A stretch of DNA of 64,000 bases from assembly GCA_039680605.1 (NCBI GenBank), contig JBDKTA010000043.1, positions 62,001 through 126,000 on the forward strand, read 5' to 3'. Positions 24,836 to 33,665 of the stretch are shown here, in pieces. The notes under the pieces are model-generated. The model saw only the letters and a list, made by a program, of their open reading frames with translations. It ran no database searches and was not told the DNA's origin. Within the stretch, counting starts at the first letter, position 1; every line of letters begins with the position of its first letter. Source of the stretch: Planctomycetaceae bacterium (GTDB lineage: Bacteria > Planctomycetota > Phycisphaerae > SM23-33). The position numbers and the translations under genes are program-made.

Positions 24836-25390
24836 TTTACGGGGCTGGTCTTTGGATGTAGTTCCTTTGTTCTGGGGCGGCCTCGGGGGTGGAGGGTGTG
24901 ATCCAGGCCCAGGGCTGCGGCCGTCCGTTTGATCCATGACGGCTCGCCCAGCGGCGTGCCGCGGGCGATGCTGTGGCGCACGGCCGCCAGTTCCGCTTCG
25001 CTCTGCACGGCCGCCACTTGGTCCAGCCAGTCTCGGGGTCGCTGGAACCACGCTGGCTCGTTCCATCCGCCGGCGCCGCCGGCGGCCCAACGATGCAGGC
25101 TTGACCATCGCCAGTTCTCCGCCTGCCGCACCAGGCCCGCCCGCAGCGGGTTGCGTTCGACGTATCGCACCACCTTCCAGATCGAATCGCCTTTCTCGAT
25201 CATCCCGGCGGCTCGCTCGTCGGCCGAGGGGCGGCGGTGCTGGATCGGAAAGCTCTTGAACCGCCCCTGCCACACGTGCCCGCTGCTGGCGTAGCGGCGA
25301 TGGTGCCGCCGCACGTGCGGGGAGGAGCACAGGCGCAGTGGAGGGATAGACGTCGCCGATGACCTGACCGCATACGAGTGGTTGCCGTGG
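24836..25390 (-). pseudogene. REP-associated tyrosine transposase (RAYT/TnpA_REP), decayed
   Basis: The minus strand encodes the C-terminal two-thirds of a RAYT: HVRRHHRRYASSGHVWQGRFK, given in parts as HVRRHHRRY and GHVWQGRFKSFPIQ, then VVRYVERNPLRAGLVRQAE, WRWSSLHRW and PSWIKRTAAALGLD. The catalytic Tyr region and HUH motif should precede this. At about 25370-25390 the expected MPNHxH appears as GHGNHSYAV, with the second His lost, and no start codon or N-terminal domain is found. It therefore looks inactive. An upstream open frame continues to 25524 but is unrelated. It overlaps no other gene. Confidence 0.8.
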
Positions 25391-25668
25391 CCGGGGTTTC
25401 CGCAGACTCGACGCTTCACTGCCCTGAAACAACAGCCAGGGCGGCGTCGCGGCCGCCGCACTCCAGGGTCGCCTTCTGGCGACGGGGGAGACTGCTCACG
25501 TGCCCACTGAGAACGCGCCGGCAAGCCCCGCCGCTAACGGAGGCGGCGGAGCGCTCTGCTCGTGCGCTGTGGTTGGGGTGAACCGAGGGTTCATGTTCGA
25601 CTGAGGCCCAACCAGATAAACCTTGTCGGTCGCGATACAATTAGTGTCTCAACTACCGGGAGGGGTCC
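25324..25668. other. 345-nt gap: decayed transposase 5' part and family Q repeat
   Basis: No intact gene. The first 70 nt hold the eroded HUH region of the transposase remnant, 25421-25490 is the inverted family Q element, and 25500-25668 leads to the transporter with GGGAGGGG at its end. Confidence 0.55.
25421..25490 (-). repeat. family Q element, right inverted copy
   Basis: Reverse complement matches 22987-23052 over about 60 nt, including CCCCGTCGCC, AAGGCGACCCTGGAGTGCGG and a TGTTGTT end. Confidence 0.8.
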
Positions 25669-28077
25669 TTGTTCACACGACTGGCGAACTTCTTGACGCG
25701 GCACTGGGTGCTGGTGCTGGTGCTCTGGGCGGCGGGGGCGGCGGCAGCGATCTTGACCGCCCCGTCGCGGCAGGAGGTCGCCGGCAGCGGGGAGAACGCG
25801 TACCTTCCGGCATGGGTGCCCAGCCGCCAGGCCGATGAGGTCATCGCCAGGCATTTCGAGCGTTCTTCGGACGTTTCCTCCGCGGTCATCATCGTCGAGC
25901 GCGCCGGCGGTCTGAGCGGGCTGGGCGAAGCAGGGCAGGCCCAACCGGCGCCGCCCCGCAGCGACTGGGCCTTCCTGTCGCGCCTGACCGCGGCGCTGCA
26001 AGAGCGCGCTTCGGCGATGTCGTGGAATGTGGCCTCGCCTGCCGATCCGAATCTGCCGCTGGTGCAGACGCTGCTCGTCAGTCCGAAAAAAAACGCGGCC
26101 GTGATCGTGATAGGCCTGCCCCACAACTTTCTCTCCGGTGAGGCCGGCGCGGCGGTTGCGAAGATCGAGTCGATCATGGCTTCGGCGCAGCCGCCGGGCG
26201 GCCTGACGGTGACGATTACCGGCTCGGCGGGCTTTGGGCGCGACTATACCAATGCCATCGAGCTGAGCCTTCACCGGACCACGTGGGTGGCGGCGGCGGC
26301 GGTGGTTCTGATCCTGCTGATCCTGTACCGCGCCTTGCCGGTGGTGATCGTCGTGATGGTTGTCGTCGCCCTGGCGGTTGCGGTGGCGGTGTCGATCATC
26401 CTGATCGTGGCCCGCTACGGATGGTCGGTGTCGACGATGGTGGAATTGTTCGCCATCATCGTCGGCTTCGGCGGCGGCGTGGACTTCTCGCTGTTCTTTC
26501 TGTCGCGCTACCACGAGGAACTGGCGCACCTGAGCCCCTCGATCAGCCGCGCCGAGCGGCGGGCCCTGGTCGCGCGAGTGATGGCGGGAACAGGACCGGC
26601 GATCCTCGCCTCGGCCGCCACCGTCGCCGCGGCGCTGAGCCTGATGTACGTGGCGACGTTTCCGCTGTTTCATACCTCCGGGCCCTCCGTGGCTATCAGC
26701 GTGGCCGTGACGTGCCTGGCCAGTCTGACCCTCACGCCGGTGGTGGCGTACCTTCTGGGGCGGGGGCTGTTCTGGCCGCGGCGGGTGGACCTGGACTCAG
26801 TGCGGACGCTGGCCGGCGCGGGGCTGTGGGATCGCGTCGCTTCCTTCACGGTGCGCCGGCACGTGGTGATCCTGGTGGCGACGCTGGCGGTGCTGGCGCC
26901 GCTGTCGGTCGGCGGATGGCGCCAGGAAGTGATCTATAACACGCTGGCCGATCTGCCCGCCTCTGACCAGTCTGTGCTGGGTTGGGAGATATTCAAACGG
27001 CATTTCCCCACCGGGGAAATGGCGCCGCTCCAGGTGGTGGTGGAACTCGATAAACCGCTGGACGAAGCCGCCTGGGCGGCGCTGGCCATGACGGTCGACG
27101 CGCAGATGGCGGCCATGCCCCAGGTGCGGCAGGTGCGCAGCGTGGCCCACCCGCTGGGGGTTGGGCGGCTGGAGATCGCGCCGCAGTTGGCGTCGGTGCT
27201 GATGGCGCAGGCTGCCCCGGCGACCGCCCCGGCCGCCACGCCCCCGCCGGCGGCGGGCATCCTGCCGCAACTGTCCACGGCGATCGAGCAACAGGCGCGC
27301 GATCTGCGAGAGTCGGCCCATCGCTATCGCAGCGAGGTCCTGCCGCGATACCTCGCCCGAGACCGCCATGCCGCCCTGTGGTACGTCGCCCTGCCCTGGC
27401 AACCCTATGACAACCAGGCCATGGATGCCCTGCCCCCGCTGGCCCAGGCCGTTGAAGAGGCTGTCAGAACCCACCCCGCGGCTGCGGGCGCGAACCCGCG
27501 GGTGCTCATCGCCGGCGACACGGCTTTGATGCGGGACCTGCGATCGGTCACCGACCGGGACTTTCTGTTGGTGGGCATCATGGCGGTGGTGGTCATCATC
27601 GTCATCGTCACGCTGCTGATCCACGACCTGCTGGTGGCGCTGTTCGTCATGCTGGCGACGGTCCTGACGTACGGAACGGCCCTGGCGCTGACGGCCTGGA
27701 CGTTCCAGTTTTTGGCCGACTCGCACGGACTGGACTGGAAGATCAACTTCTTCCTGTTCGTGATCCTGGTGGCCGTCGGGCAGGACTACAACCTGTTCAT
27801 GCTCACGCGGATCATGGAAGAGCGCCGCAACCATCCGCTCCGGACGGCGGTGCATCATGCCATCGCCCGAACGGGATCGACCATCAGCTTCTGCGGGCTG
27901 GTGATGGCCGCGACGCTGGGGTCGCTGTCGAGTTCGCCCCTGCGGCTGTTGCAGCAACTGGGCATGGCGTTCATCGTGGGCATTCTGGTCGACACGTTTC
28001 TGGTCCGCCCGCTGATGGTGCCGGCGTTTATCCTGGCGTTCAACCGCATGAAGAATCATGCCCTACATAAGACCTGA
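25669..28077 (+). CDS. MMPL/RND family transporter
   Basis: 802 residues from a TTG start chosen for the GGGAGGGG tract 5 nt upstream. The layout is that of MMPL proteins: one N-terminal membrane helix, an external domain (35-195), five to six helices (200-390, with IVGFGGGVDFSLFFLSRYHEEL as VGFGGGVDFSLFFLSRY), a second helix and external domain (405-620) and a last membrane block (630-795, with VGQDYNLFMLTRIMEERR). The GGGVDF and GQDYN acidic motifs match the proton-relay positions of MMPL exporters. Family members export lipids, hopanoids or small compounds. It is a lone gene with no periplasmic adaptor or outer-membrane partner nearby. Confidence 0.9.
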   Translation: MFTRLANFLTRHWVLVLVLWAAGAAAAILTAPSRQEVAGSGENAYLPAWVPSRQADEVIARHFERSSDVSSAVIIVERAGGLSGLGEAGQAQPAPPRSDWAFLSRLTAALQERASAMSWNVASPADPNLPLVQTLLVSPKKNAAVIVIGLPHNFLSGEAGAAVAKIESIMASAQPPGGLTVTITGSAGFGRDYTNAIELSLHRTTWVAAAAVVLILLILYRALPVVIVVMVVVALAVAVAVSIILIVARYGWSVSTMVELFAIIVGFGGGVDFSLFFLSRYHEELAHLSPSISRAERRALVARVMAGTGPAILASAATVAAALSLMYVATFPLFHTSGPSVAISVAVTCLASLTLTPVVAYLLGRGLFWPRRVDLDSVRTLAGAGLWDRVASFTVRRHVVILVATLAVLAPLSVGGWRQEVIYNTLADLPASDQSVLGWEIFKRHFPTGEMAPLQVVVELDKPLDEAAWAALAMTVDAQMAAMPQVRQVRSVAHPLGVGRLEIAPQLASVLMAQAAPATAPAATPPPAAGILPQLSTAIEQQARDLRESAHRYRSEVLPRYLARDRHAALWYVALPWQPYDNQAMDALPPLAQAVEEAVRTHPAAAGANPRVLIAGDTALMRDLRSVTDRDFLLVGIMAVVVIIVIVTLLIHDLLVALFVMLATVLTYGTALALTAWTFQFLADSHGLDWKINFFLFVILVAVGQDYNLFMLTRIMEERRNHPLRTAVHHAIARTGSTISFCGLVMAATLGSLSSSPLRLLQQLGMAFIVGILVDTFLVRPLMVPAFILAFNRMKNHALHKT

Positions 28078-28242
28078 AAGATCTGAAATATAACAAAGAT
28101 AATGGCGAATCCGCTTCCCTTCCCTGTAAAGTGCTGTGAAAAGTACAACAAAGTGCAAGTAAGTGCAATAGTGGGATGAGGCGGGCAGGTTTTGCCGGTT
28201 GCGGCCTCGACGCCCCGGCGCGGACCACTGACCAACTCTTTC

Positions 28243-28914
28243 TCACCTCGGGATCTGGGGGTGTCGGACGTCCTGGCCTTTGACCATGTAGATGACGTCT
28301 TCGGCGATGTTGGTGGCGTGGTCACCGACGCGTTCGAGGGTCTGGGCGATAAGCATCAGGGCCATCGCCCGCTCGATGGACTGCGGGTCGGCGATCATGT
28401 AGGTGAACAGCTCTCGCAGGACCTGGTCGCGCAGGTCGTCGACCTTGTCGTCGGTCATGCGCACGGTCTGGGCCAGCAGGATGTCGCCGCTCTGGAAGGC
28501 CTTGACGCTGTCGCGCACCATGCCGCGGGCCAGGTCGGCCATTCGCGGGATGTCGATGAGCGGCTTGAGCGGCGGGACCGTCAGCAGGAAGTCGACCTTG
28601 GTGGAGATGTTCACCGCCAGGTCGCCGATGCGTTCGAGTTCGGCGTTGATCTTCATGGCCGCGACGATGGCCCGCAGGTCGTTGGCCACCGGTTGGCGGG
28701 TCGCCAGCAGCGTCAAGGCTTTGTCGTCGATGGCGATCTGCAGGCGGTTGATCTTCTCCTCCTGCTGGGGGATCCCATCGGCCAGCGACCTGTTACGGCT
28801 GGCCAGTTCTTCCACCGCCCGGTCGACGACCTGCTCGGCCAGTTCGGCCATGCCGATGAGGCTGCCCTTGAGGTCGCTCAGTTCGCGGTCCAGTTGTCGC
28901 TTGTGCGTGTCCAT
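28243..28914 (-). CDS. phoU: phosphate transport system regulator PhoU
   Basis: 223 residues, the usual size, made of two three-helix PhoU repeats. Motifs include RELSDLKGSLIGMAELAEQ near the start, NDLRAIVAAMKINAELERIGDLAVNI in the first metal-binding repeat (E/DxxxD-type ERIGD) and LERVGDHATNIAEDVIYMV in the second. PhoU restrains the PhoR kinase and Pst transport when phosphate is ample. It is the last gene of the pst operon. No phoB/phoR pair lies in the window. Confidence 0.95.
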   Translation of the reverse strand: MDTHKRQLDRELSDLKGSLIGMAELAEQVVDRAVEELASRNRSLADGIPQQEEKINRLQIAIDDKALTLLATRQPVANDLRAIVAAMKINAELERIGDLAVNISTKVDFLLTVPPLKPLIDIPRMADLARGMVRDSVKAFQSGDILLAQTVRMTDDKVDDLRDQVLRELFTYMIADPQSIERAMALMLIAQTLERVGDHATNIAEDVIYMVKGQDVRHPQIPR

Positions 28915-28956
28915 TCAACAAAACCCTCATCAGCAGCGTCGCACGGCGGCGCTGAA

Positions 28957-29033
28957 TCGTCCTCGTCCTCGTCGTCGTCCTCGGCTTCCAACGTCAGGGA
29001 AGAAACCGACGACGAGGACGAGGACGACGACGA
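28957..29033. repeat. imperfect inverted repeat (family M) inside pst operon
   Basis: CGTCCTCGTCCTCGTCGTCG-type left arm (28957-28984) and a GACGACGAGGACGAGGACG-type right arm (29006-29033), imperfectly complementary. It fills the gap between phoU and the second pstB. Confidence 0.65.
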
Positions 29034-29042
29034 GCACGAAGC

Positions 29043-29798
29043 CTATCCATATCTTCCGGTAATGTAATCGGCCGTTCGGTTGTCGCTGGGCGCAGTGAAA
29101 ATCTCCGGCGTCTTTCCCATCTCGATCATTTCGCCCAGGAGCATGAATGCCGTCATGCTCGAGACGCGGGCAGCCTGCTGCATATTGTGCGTAACGATGA
29201 CGATGGTATACCGCTCCGCCAGGCGGCGCATGAGGTCCTCGATGTGGTCGGTGGCGATGGGGTCCAGCGCCGAGCAGGGCTCGTCCATCAGGATGACCTC
29301 CGGCTCGACCGCCAGCGTCCGCGAGATGCACAAGCGCTGCTGCTGCTCGGGCGAAAGCTGCAGCGCCGGTTCGTCCAGGCGGTCCTTGAGGTCCTCCCAC
29401 AGGGCGGTGGCCTCGAGGCTGGCCTGCACCAGGTCGCGCATGGCCGCCGACCCGTTGCCGCCATGCACCCGCGGACCGAAGACCACGTTCTCGTAGACCG
29501 ACAGCGGAAACGGATTGGGCCGCTGGAACACCATGCCCACGCGCTTGCGGAGCTGGGGCAGGTTGGTCCCGCCGGAGTGAATGTTCACGCCGTCCAGGAG
29601 AATCTCGCCCTCAACCCGCGCTGTCGGGATCAGATCGTTCATCCGGTTGAAGCATCGCAGCAGCGTGCTCTTGCCGCAGCCCGAAGGGCCGATGATGGCC
29701 GTGATCGCCCGAGGCGGCACCGACATCGTCACATTCTTCAGCGCATGGAAATGGCCGTAGAAGAGATTCAGGTTTACTGTCTCGAGTTTCTTATCCAT
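29043..29798 (-). CDS. pstB: phosphate ABC transporter ATPase PstB, second copy (degenerate signature)
   Basis: 251 residues from ATG 29798; an upstream extension is repeat-derived. It keeps canonical Walker A ([13 protein letters not shown]), Q-loop ([11 protein letters not shown]), Walker B ([12 protein letters not shown]) and H-loop ([10 protein letters not shown]). The ABC signature, normally LSGGQQQ, is LSPEQQQ. The C-terminus DYITGRYG is typical. It lies between phoU and the other pstB. Read with its neighbour, it supplies the nucleotide-binding half of a canonical ATP site and the signature half of a degenerate one. Confidence 0.93.
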   Translation of the reverse strand: MDKKLETVNLNLFYGHFHALKNVTMSVPPRAITAIIGPSGCGKSTLLRCFNRMNDLIPTARVEGEILLDGVNIHSGGTNLPQLRKRVGMVFQRPNPFPLSVYENVVFGPRVHGGNGSAAMRDLVQASLEATALWEDLKDRLDEPALQLSPEQQQRLCISRTLAVEPEVILMDEPCSALDPIATDHIEDLMRRLAERYTIVIVTHNMQQAARVSSMTAFMLLGEMIEMGKTPEIFTAPSDNRTADYITGRYG

Positions 29799-29810
29799 CA
29801 GCACTCTCAG

Positions 29811-29965
29811 AAACAAATCCGAAACAGCAAATCCGAAATCCGAAACAAAGGACAAAAAGCAAACAACAATAAGACTCGCGACGGATAGCGGTCGGTTCCA
29901 TTATTGCTTCTTGTTGTTTGTTGTAGTTTGCTTCGGATTTCGACATTCGAATTTCGAATTTGTTC
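29811..29965. repeat. long imperfect inverted repeat, family F, between the two pstB genes
   Basis: AAATCCGAAATCCGAAAC with AAGCAAACAACAATAA on the left pairs with TTATTGCTTCTTGTTGTTTG and CTTCGGATTTCG on the right. Single F arms also occur at 11092, 37127, 52088 and 57335, and a full F pair at 58401. Confidence 0.75.
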
Positions 29966-29966
29966 T

Positions 29967-30773
29967 TCATCCAAAGTTTCCCGTCAAGTAATCGTTCGTC
30001 CGCGAGTGGTCCGGGGCGGTGAAGACCTTCGCCGTGGGGCCGACTTCGATCAGCTCGCCCATCAGGAAGAACGCCGTGCGGTCGCTGGCGCGGGCGGCCT
30101 GCTTGGTGTTGTTGGTCACCAGCACGATCGTGTAGCGGCTCTTGAGTTCGTAAAGGGCCTCTTCGATCCGGGCCGTCGAGATCGGGTCCAGGCCCGAGCA
30201 CGGTTCGTCCAGCAGCAGCACCTCGGGCTCCAGCGCCAGCACGCGCGCCAGGCACACGCGCTGCTGCTGTCCGCCGGAAAGATTCGTCGCCGGCTCCTGC
30301 AGGCGGTCTTTGAGTTCGTCCCAGATGTACGCGCTGGCCAGGCTGCTCTCGACGGCGGCATCGAGTTTCTCGCGCGAGCGCACGCCCGCCAGTCGCAGGC
30401 CGTAGACGATGTTGTCGTAGATCGACCACGGCAGGGGCGTGGGCGTGGCGTAGACCATCCCCAGGCGGCGGCGCAGGGCGGTCACGTCCATCTTGGGATC
30501 GTAGATGTCCTGCCCGTCGAGCAGGATGTGCCCGGAGTGGCTGGCCCGCTCGTCCAGGTCGTTGAGACGGTTGAGGCTCCGCAGCAGCGTGGTCTTGCCG
30601 CTTCGGGCCGGGCCGATGATCGCCAGGCGCTCGTTGGCGAGTATCTCCAGGCTCACCCCGCGCAGGGCGGCCTGGTCGCCGTACAGGACGCTGAAGTCGT
30701 CGATGACGATCTTGGCCTTGGGCCCCTGCCCGGTCGCCGGGGCCTGAGACACATTTTGAGTCTGCTCATTCAT
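29967..30773 (-). CDS. pstB: phosphate ABC transporter ATPase PstB, first copy (degenerate ATP-binding half)
   Basis: 268 residues from ATG 30773. The signature is canonical (NLSGGQQQRVCLARVL) and Walker B intact (VLLLDEPCSGLD), but Walker A is GPARSGKTTLLRS, the Q-loop Gln is replaced (GMVYATPTPLPWS) and the H-loop His is Asn (VLVTNNTKQAA). The protein is otherwise a clear PstB (SIYDNIVYGLRL, TNDYLTGNFG). These changes are the mirror image of those in the downstream copy. It follows pstA across a gap with two palindromes. Confidence 0.93.
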   Translation of the reverse strand: MNEQTQNVSQAPATGQGPKAKIVIDDFSVLYGDQAALRGVSLEILANERLAIIGPARSGKTTLLRSLNRLNDLDERASHSGHILLDGQDIYDPKMDVTALRRRLGMVYATPTPLPWSIYDNIVYGLRLAGVRSREKLDAAVESSLASAYIWDELKDRLQEPATNLSGGQQQRVCLARVLALEPEVLLLDEPCSGLDPISTARIEEALYELKSRYTIVLVTNNTKQAARASDRTAFFLMGELIEVGPTAKVFTAPDHSRTNDYLTGNFG

Positions 30774-30808
30774 AATCGGCAAGACAGCCACGCCCGGCTG
30801 GGGCAGAT

Positions 30809-30896
30809 CGTGGCTCTCCGGGCCTGCGGCCCTGCGCGCCACGGCACCCAGCTACCCTTCCATCCTTCCAGTATTCCACCATTCCATTCTTCCGCT
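30809..30896. repeat. family P and family H palindromes between pstA and pstB
   Basis: CGTGGCTCTCC...CGCCACGGCACC (30809-30849) matches 19500-19538. TTCCATCCTTCCAGTATTCC and ATTCCATTCTTCC (30856-30896) match the arms at 1151-1210. Confidence 0.7.
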
Positions 30897-30898
30897 TT

Positions 30899-31735
30899 TC
30901 ACGCAGCCTTGGCGATAAACCGGCTCATCAGCCAGTACGCCGCGATATTGATCAGGAGGATCGATATTATCAGGATAGCCGCCGTCGCGTAGGCATTGTC
31001 CATGCTGATGCCCTCGCGCGACAGGATGTAAAAATGCACCGACAGCGTGCGCGAGCTTTCCATCAGCGACTGCGGCATGCGCAGGGCCGAACCTGCCGTC
31101 AGGATCAACGCCGCCGTCTCGCTGATGCTGCGCCCGATTGACAGCACGATGCCCGTCGAGATGCCCGGCAGAGCTGACCGCAGTACGACGTTGGTGACCG
31201 TCTGCCAGCGCGTGCCCCCCAGGCCCAGGCTCACCTCGCGAAAGGCCGCCGGCACGGCGCGAATGGCTTCTTCGCTGGTGCGGATGATCGTCGGCAACAC
31301 CATGATCGCCAGCGTCAACCCGCCCGCCAAAATCGACAGGCCCATCTTCAGCGTGATGGCAAAAAACACGAACCCGAACAGACCGAAGATGATCGACGGG
31401 ATGCCCGCCAGGCAGTCGGCCCCGAAACGGATCACGGCCGTCAGCTTGCCCTCACGCGTGTATTCGGTCAGGAAGATGGCCGTGACAACTCCCACCGGCG
31501 CGGCGATCAGAACGGCCAGCGCCGTCACCGCCAGTGTTCCGACGATCATGGGGCCGATGCCGCCGGCCTTGCCCATCTCGCGCGGATGATCGCTCAGGAA
31601 GGTCCAGGTCACGTGCGGCAGGCCTTTGACCAGCACATACACCACGATAAACAGCAGCACCGCGACCGTCAAAGCCGCCAGGGCCCACAGGCCTGTCACC
31701 ACCGCCTTCTGTCGCAGGGCTGGAGAGAGCGTCAT
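30899..31735 (-). CDS. pstA: phosphate ABC transporter permease PstA
   Basis: 278 residues with six predicted membrane helices (for example ALAALTVAVLLFIVVYVLV and VTALAVLIAAPVGVVTAIFL) and the permease EAA-like loop AAFREVSLGLGGTRWQTVTNVVL, read in parts as AAFREVSLGLGGTRW and VTNVVLRSALPGI. IPSIIFGLFGFVFFAI is typical of PstA/PstC. The start overlaps the end of pstC by 4 nt (ATGA), so translation is coupled. Confidence 0.95.
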   Translation of the reverse strand: MTLSPALRQKAVVTGLWALAALTVAVLLFIVVYVLVKGLPHVTWTFLSDHPREMGKAGGIGPMIVGTLAVTALAVLIAAPVGVVTAIFLTEYTREGKLTAVIRFGADCLAGIPSIIFGLFGFVFFAITLKMGLSILAGGLTLAIMVLPTIIRTSEEAIRAVPAAFREVSLGLGGTRWQTVTNVVLRSALPGISTGIVLSIGRSISETAALILTAGSALRMPQSLMESSRTLSVHFYILSREGISMDNAYATAAILIISILLINIAAYWLMSRFIAKAA

Positions 31736-32592
31736 ACCTTGGGCACCCTCCGCGCCCGCTGCCGCGAAACAGTCAAGGCGATCGAGTTAAGGACCATGAT
31801 GATGACGAACAGCGTCACGCCGGTGGCGAACAGCGCCTGGCGGTGCTCGCCGGTGGCGTAGCCCATCTCCAGGGCAATGTTGCTCGTCAGGGTGCGCACC
31901 GAATCCAGAACGCTGGTCGGCAACGCCAGGCTGTTGCCGGCGACCATGATGACGGCCATCGTCTCGCCGACGGCCCGACCCATGCCCAGGATGAACGCGG
32001 TGACCAGGCCCGAGCGGGCGGCCTTGAGCACGACCATGCGCGTCGCCTGCCAGCGGGTGGCGCCCAGAGCGATGGCGCCCTCGCGATAGCTTCGCGGAAC
32101 CGCCCGCAGGGCGTCGACCGAGATGCTCGTGACCGTCGGAAGCACCATGATGCCCAGGATGATCGAAGCCGCCAACGCCGACAGGCCCGGACCGCCGAGG
32201 TACTGGCGGATGATCGGCACCAGGATCACCACGCCCATGAACCCGTACACGACCGACGGAATGCCCGCCAGCAATTCAATCGCCGGCTTGACGAACGTCG
32301 CCAGGCGACGCGGGGCGAACTCCGTCAGCACGATGGCGCAGCCCAGACCGAAGATCAGCCCGATCACCATCGCCCCGGCTGTCACCACCAGCGAACCGAT
32401 GATCATCGGGAAGATCCCGAACTGTCCCTGCCCCGGACGCCACTGGCTGGACAGGAAGAAGTCGCTGAACCCCACGCGGAAGATCAGCGGCAGCCCTTCC
32501 TTGAAGATAAAGACGGCGATGAGCGCCAAGGCCCCGATGGCCGTCAGCGCCACGCTCATGAGAATCCACTGGATGATCTTGTCCTGCCTCAT
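31732..32592 (-). CDS. pstC: phosphate ABC transporter permease PstC
   Basis: 286 residues with six membrane helices, the conserved AGIPSVVYGFMGVVILVP block, and the EAA loop RSYREGAIALGATRWQATRMVVL, in parts SYREGAIALGATRWQ and MVVLKAARSG. It pairs with PstA to form the phosphate channel in the inner membrane. Starts and stops overlap by 4 nt with both pstS upstream and pstA downstream. Confidence 0.95.
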   Translation of the reverse strand: MRQDKIIQWILMSVALTAIGALALIAVFIFKEGLPLIFRVGFSDFFLSSQWRPGQGQFGIFPMIIGSLVVTAGAMVIGLIFGLGCAIVLTEFAPRRLATFVKPAIELLAGIPSVVYGFMGVVILVPIIRQYLGGPGLSALAASIILGIMVLPTVTSISVDALRAVPRSYREGAIALGATRWQATRMVVLKAARSGLVTAFILGMGRAVGETMAVIMVAGNSLALPTSVLDSVRTLTSNIALEMGYATGEHRQALFATGVTLFVIIMVLNSIALTVSRQRARRVPKV

Positions 32593-33524
32593 TGAGCCGA
32601 CACCAATCCCTGACTTTCCAGCACCGCCTGGCCCGGCGGGCTCAGAACGTACTGAATGAAGGTTCCAGCCTGGGGCGTAAGCCCCGCCGCCCCCGCCAGC
32701 GGCGAGTTCGCCTGAGTCGAGGCCGTCGCCGCCCCGACGGCGCGATGCACCACGAACAGGAACGGCCGCACCAGCGTGTACGAACCGTTGCGCACATTCT
32801 CCACCGACGCCTCGACGCCGTTGATCTTGAGCGACTTGACCTCCGTACCGACCAGGCCCAGGGACATGTATCCCACGGCGGCCGGGTCCGTCCGGACGAG
32901 TTCCTTGACGGCCCCGTTGGACTCCTGCACCAGCGCCCGCAGGGCGGTCTCCCGGCCGTGCATCACCAGGTGCATGAAGGCCTCTCGCGTTCCCGAGCCT
33001 TCCTCGCGCATGATGAGGTTAACGGGGCGGTCGGGCCCGCCCAGTTGCTTCCAGTTGGTCACGTCGCCGGCAAAGAGGCTCCGAATCTGTTCTTGGGTCA
33101 GCGAGTCGATGGGGTTGGACTCGTTGACGATCACCGCCAGGCCGTCGCGGGCGATGACGATGGGCATCATCGTCTGTTGCTCCTGGCGGCTGAGGCTTCG
33201 CGAGCACATGCCGATATCGGCCAGACCGCTGGCCAGGGCCTGGATGCCGGCTGTCGAGCCGCCGCCTTGAACCTCGACGCTGATATCGCCGTGGCGCTGG
33301 TCGAAGTTCTCGGCCAGCAGTTCCGCGAAGGGCTCGACCGAGGTCGATCCGATCAGGGTGACCATCTTGCCCCGCGTCTTGCGAAAGCCGCCGGCCCCCC
33401 AGATCAGACCCAGCGTCAGCAGCAGCAACAAGATCGCCGTCAGCGCAGCAGCCACGGGCACCTTGCGACGTGGACGGTAGTGTTGTGGCGCCGGCGGCGC
33501 CTGCGTCATCCTGACAGCCATCAT
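32589..33524 (-). CDS. pstS: phosphate-binding protein PstS, membrane-anchored
   Basis: 311 residues from ATG 33524, with AGGAAGTC upstream. A basic N-terminus and one membrane helix (about 23-45, VAAALTAILLLLLTLGLIWG) replace a cleavable signal, so it may stay tethered. Phosphate-binding loops are present: GSTSVEPFAELLAE, QGGGSTAGIQALASGLADIG in pieces (GGGSTAGIQAL, ADIGMCSR) and REEGSGTREAF. It captures periplasmic phosphate for PstCAB. It is the first gene of the operon; no clear Pho box was found in the 141-nt gap upstream. Confidence 0.93.
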   Translation of the reverse strand: MMAVRMTQAPPAPQHYRPRRKVPVAAALTAILLLLLTLGLIWGAGGFRKTRGKMVTLIGSTSVEPFAELLAENFDQRHGDISVEVQGGGSTAGIQALASGLADIGMCSRSLSRQEQQTMMPIVIARDGLAVIVNESNPIDSLTQEQIRSLFAGDVTNWKQLGGPDRPVNLIMREEGSGTREAFMHLVMHGRETALRALVQESNGAVKELVRTDPAAVGYMSLGLVGTEVKSLKINGVEASVENVRNGSYTLVRPFLFVVHRAVGAATASTQANSPLAGAAGLTPQAGTFIQYVLSPPGQAVLESQGLVSAQ

Positions 33525-33665
33525 GACTTCCTGTGTCGAGCCTTGTCCAATCGGGCGTCATTGTAACCACCTGACCGTCCCAGGCAAGTTTTTGTGCAGC
33601 GGCGAAACCCCGAGTCCGGCCGGCGGTTATGTTCTGGGGAATAAAACTGATCACAGGAGACACCC

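Noticed and set aside
24499-25524. Intact 341-residue transposase
   Set aside because: Only residues 68-228 match the RAYT family; the N-terminal HUH region is eroded and the start falls in unrelated repeat sequence.
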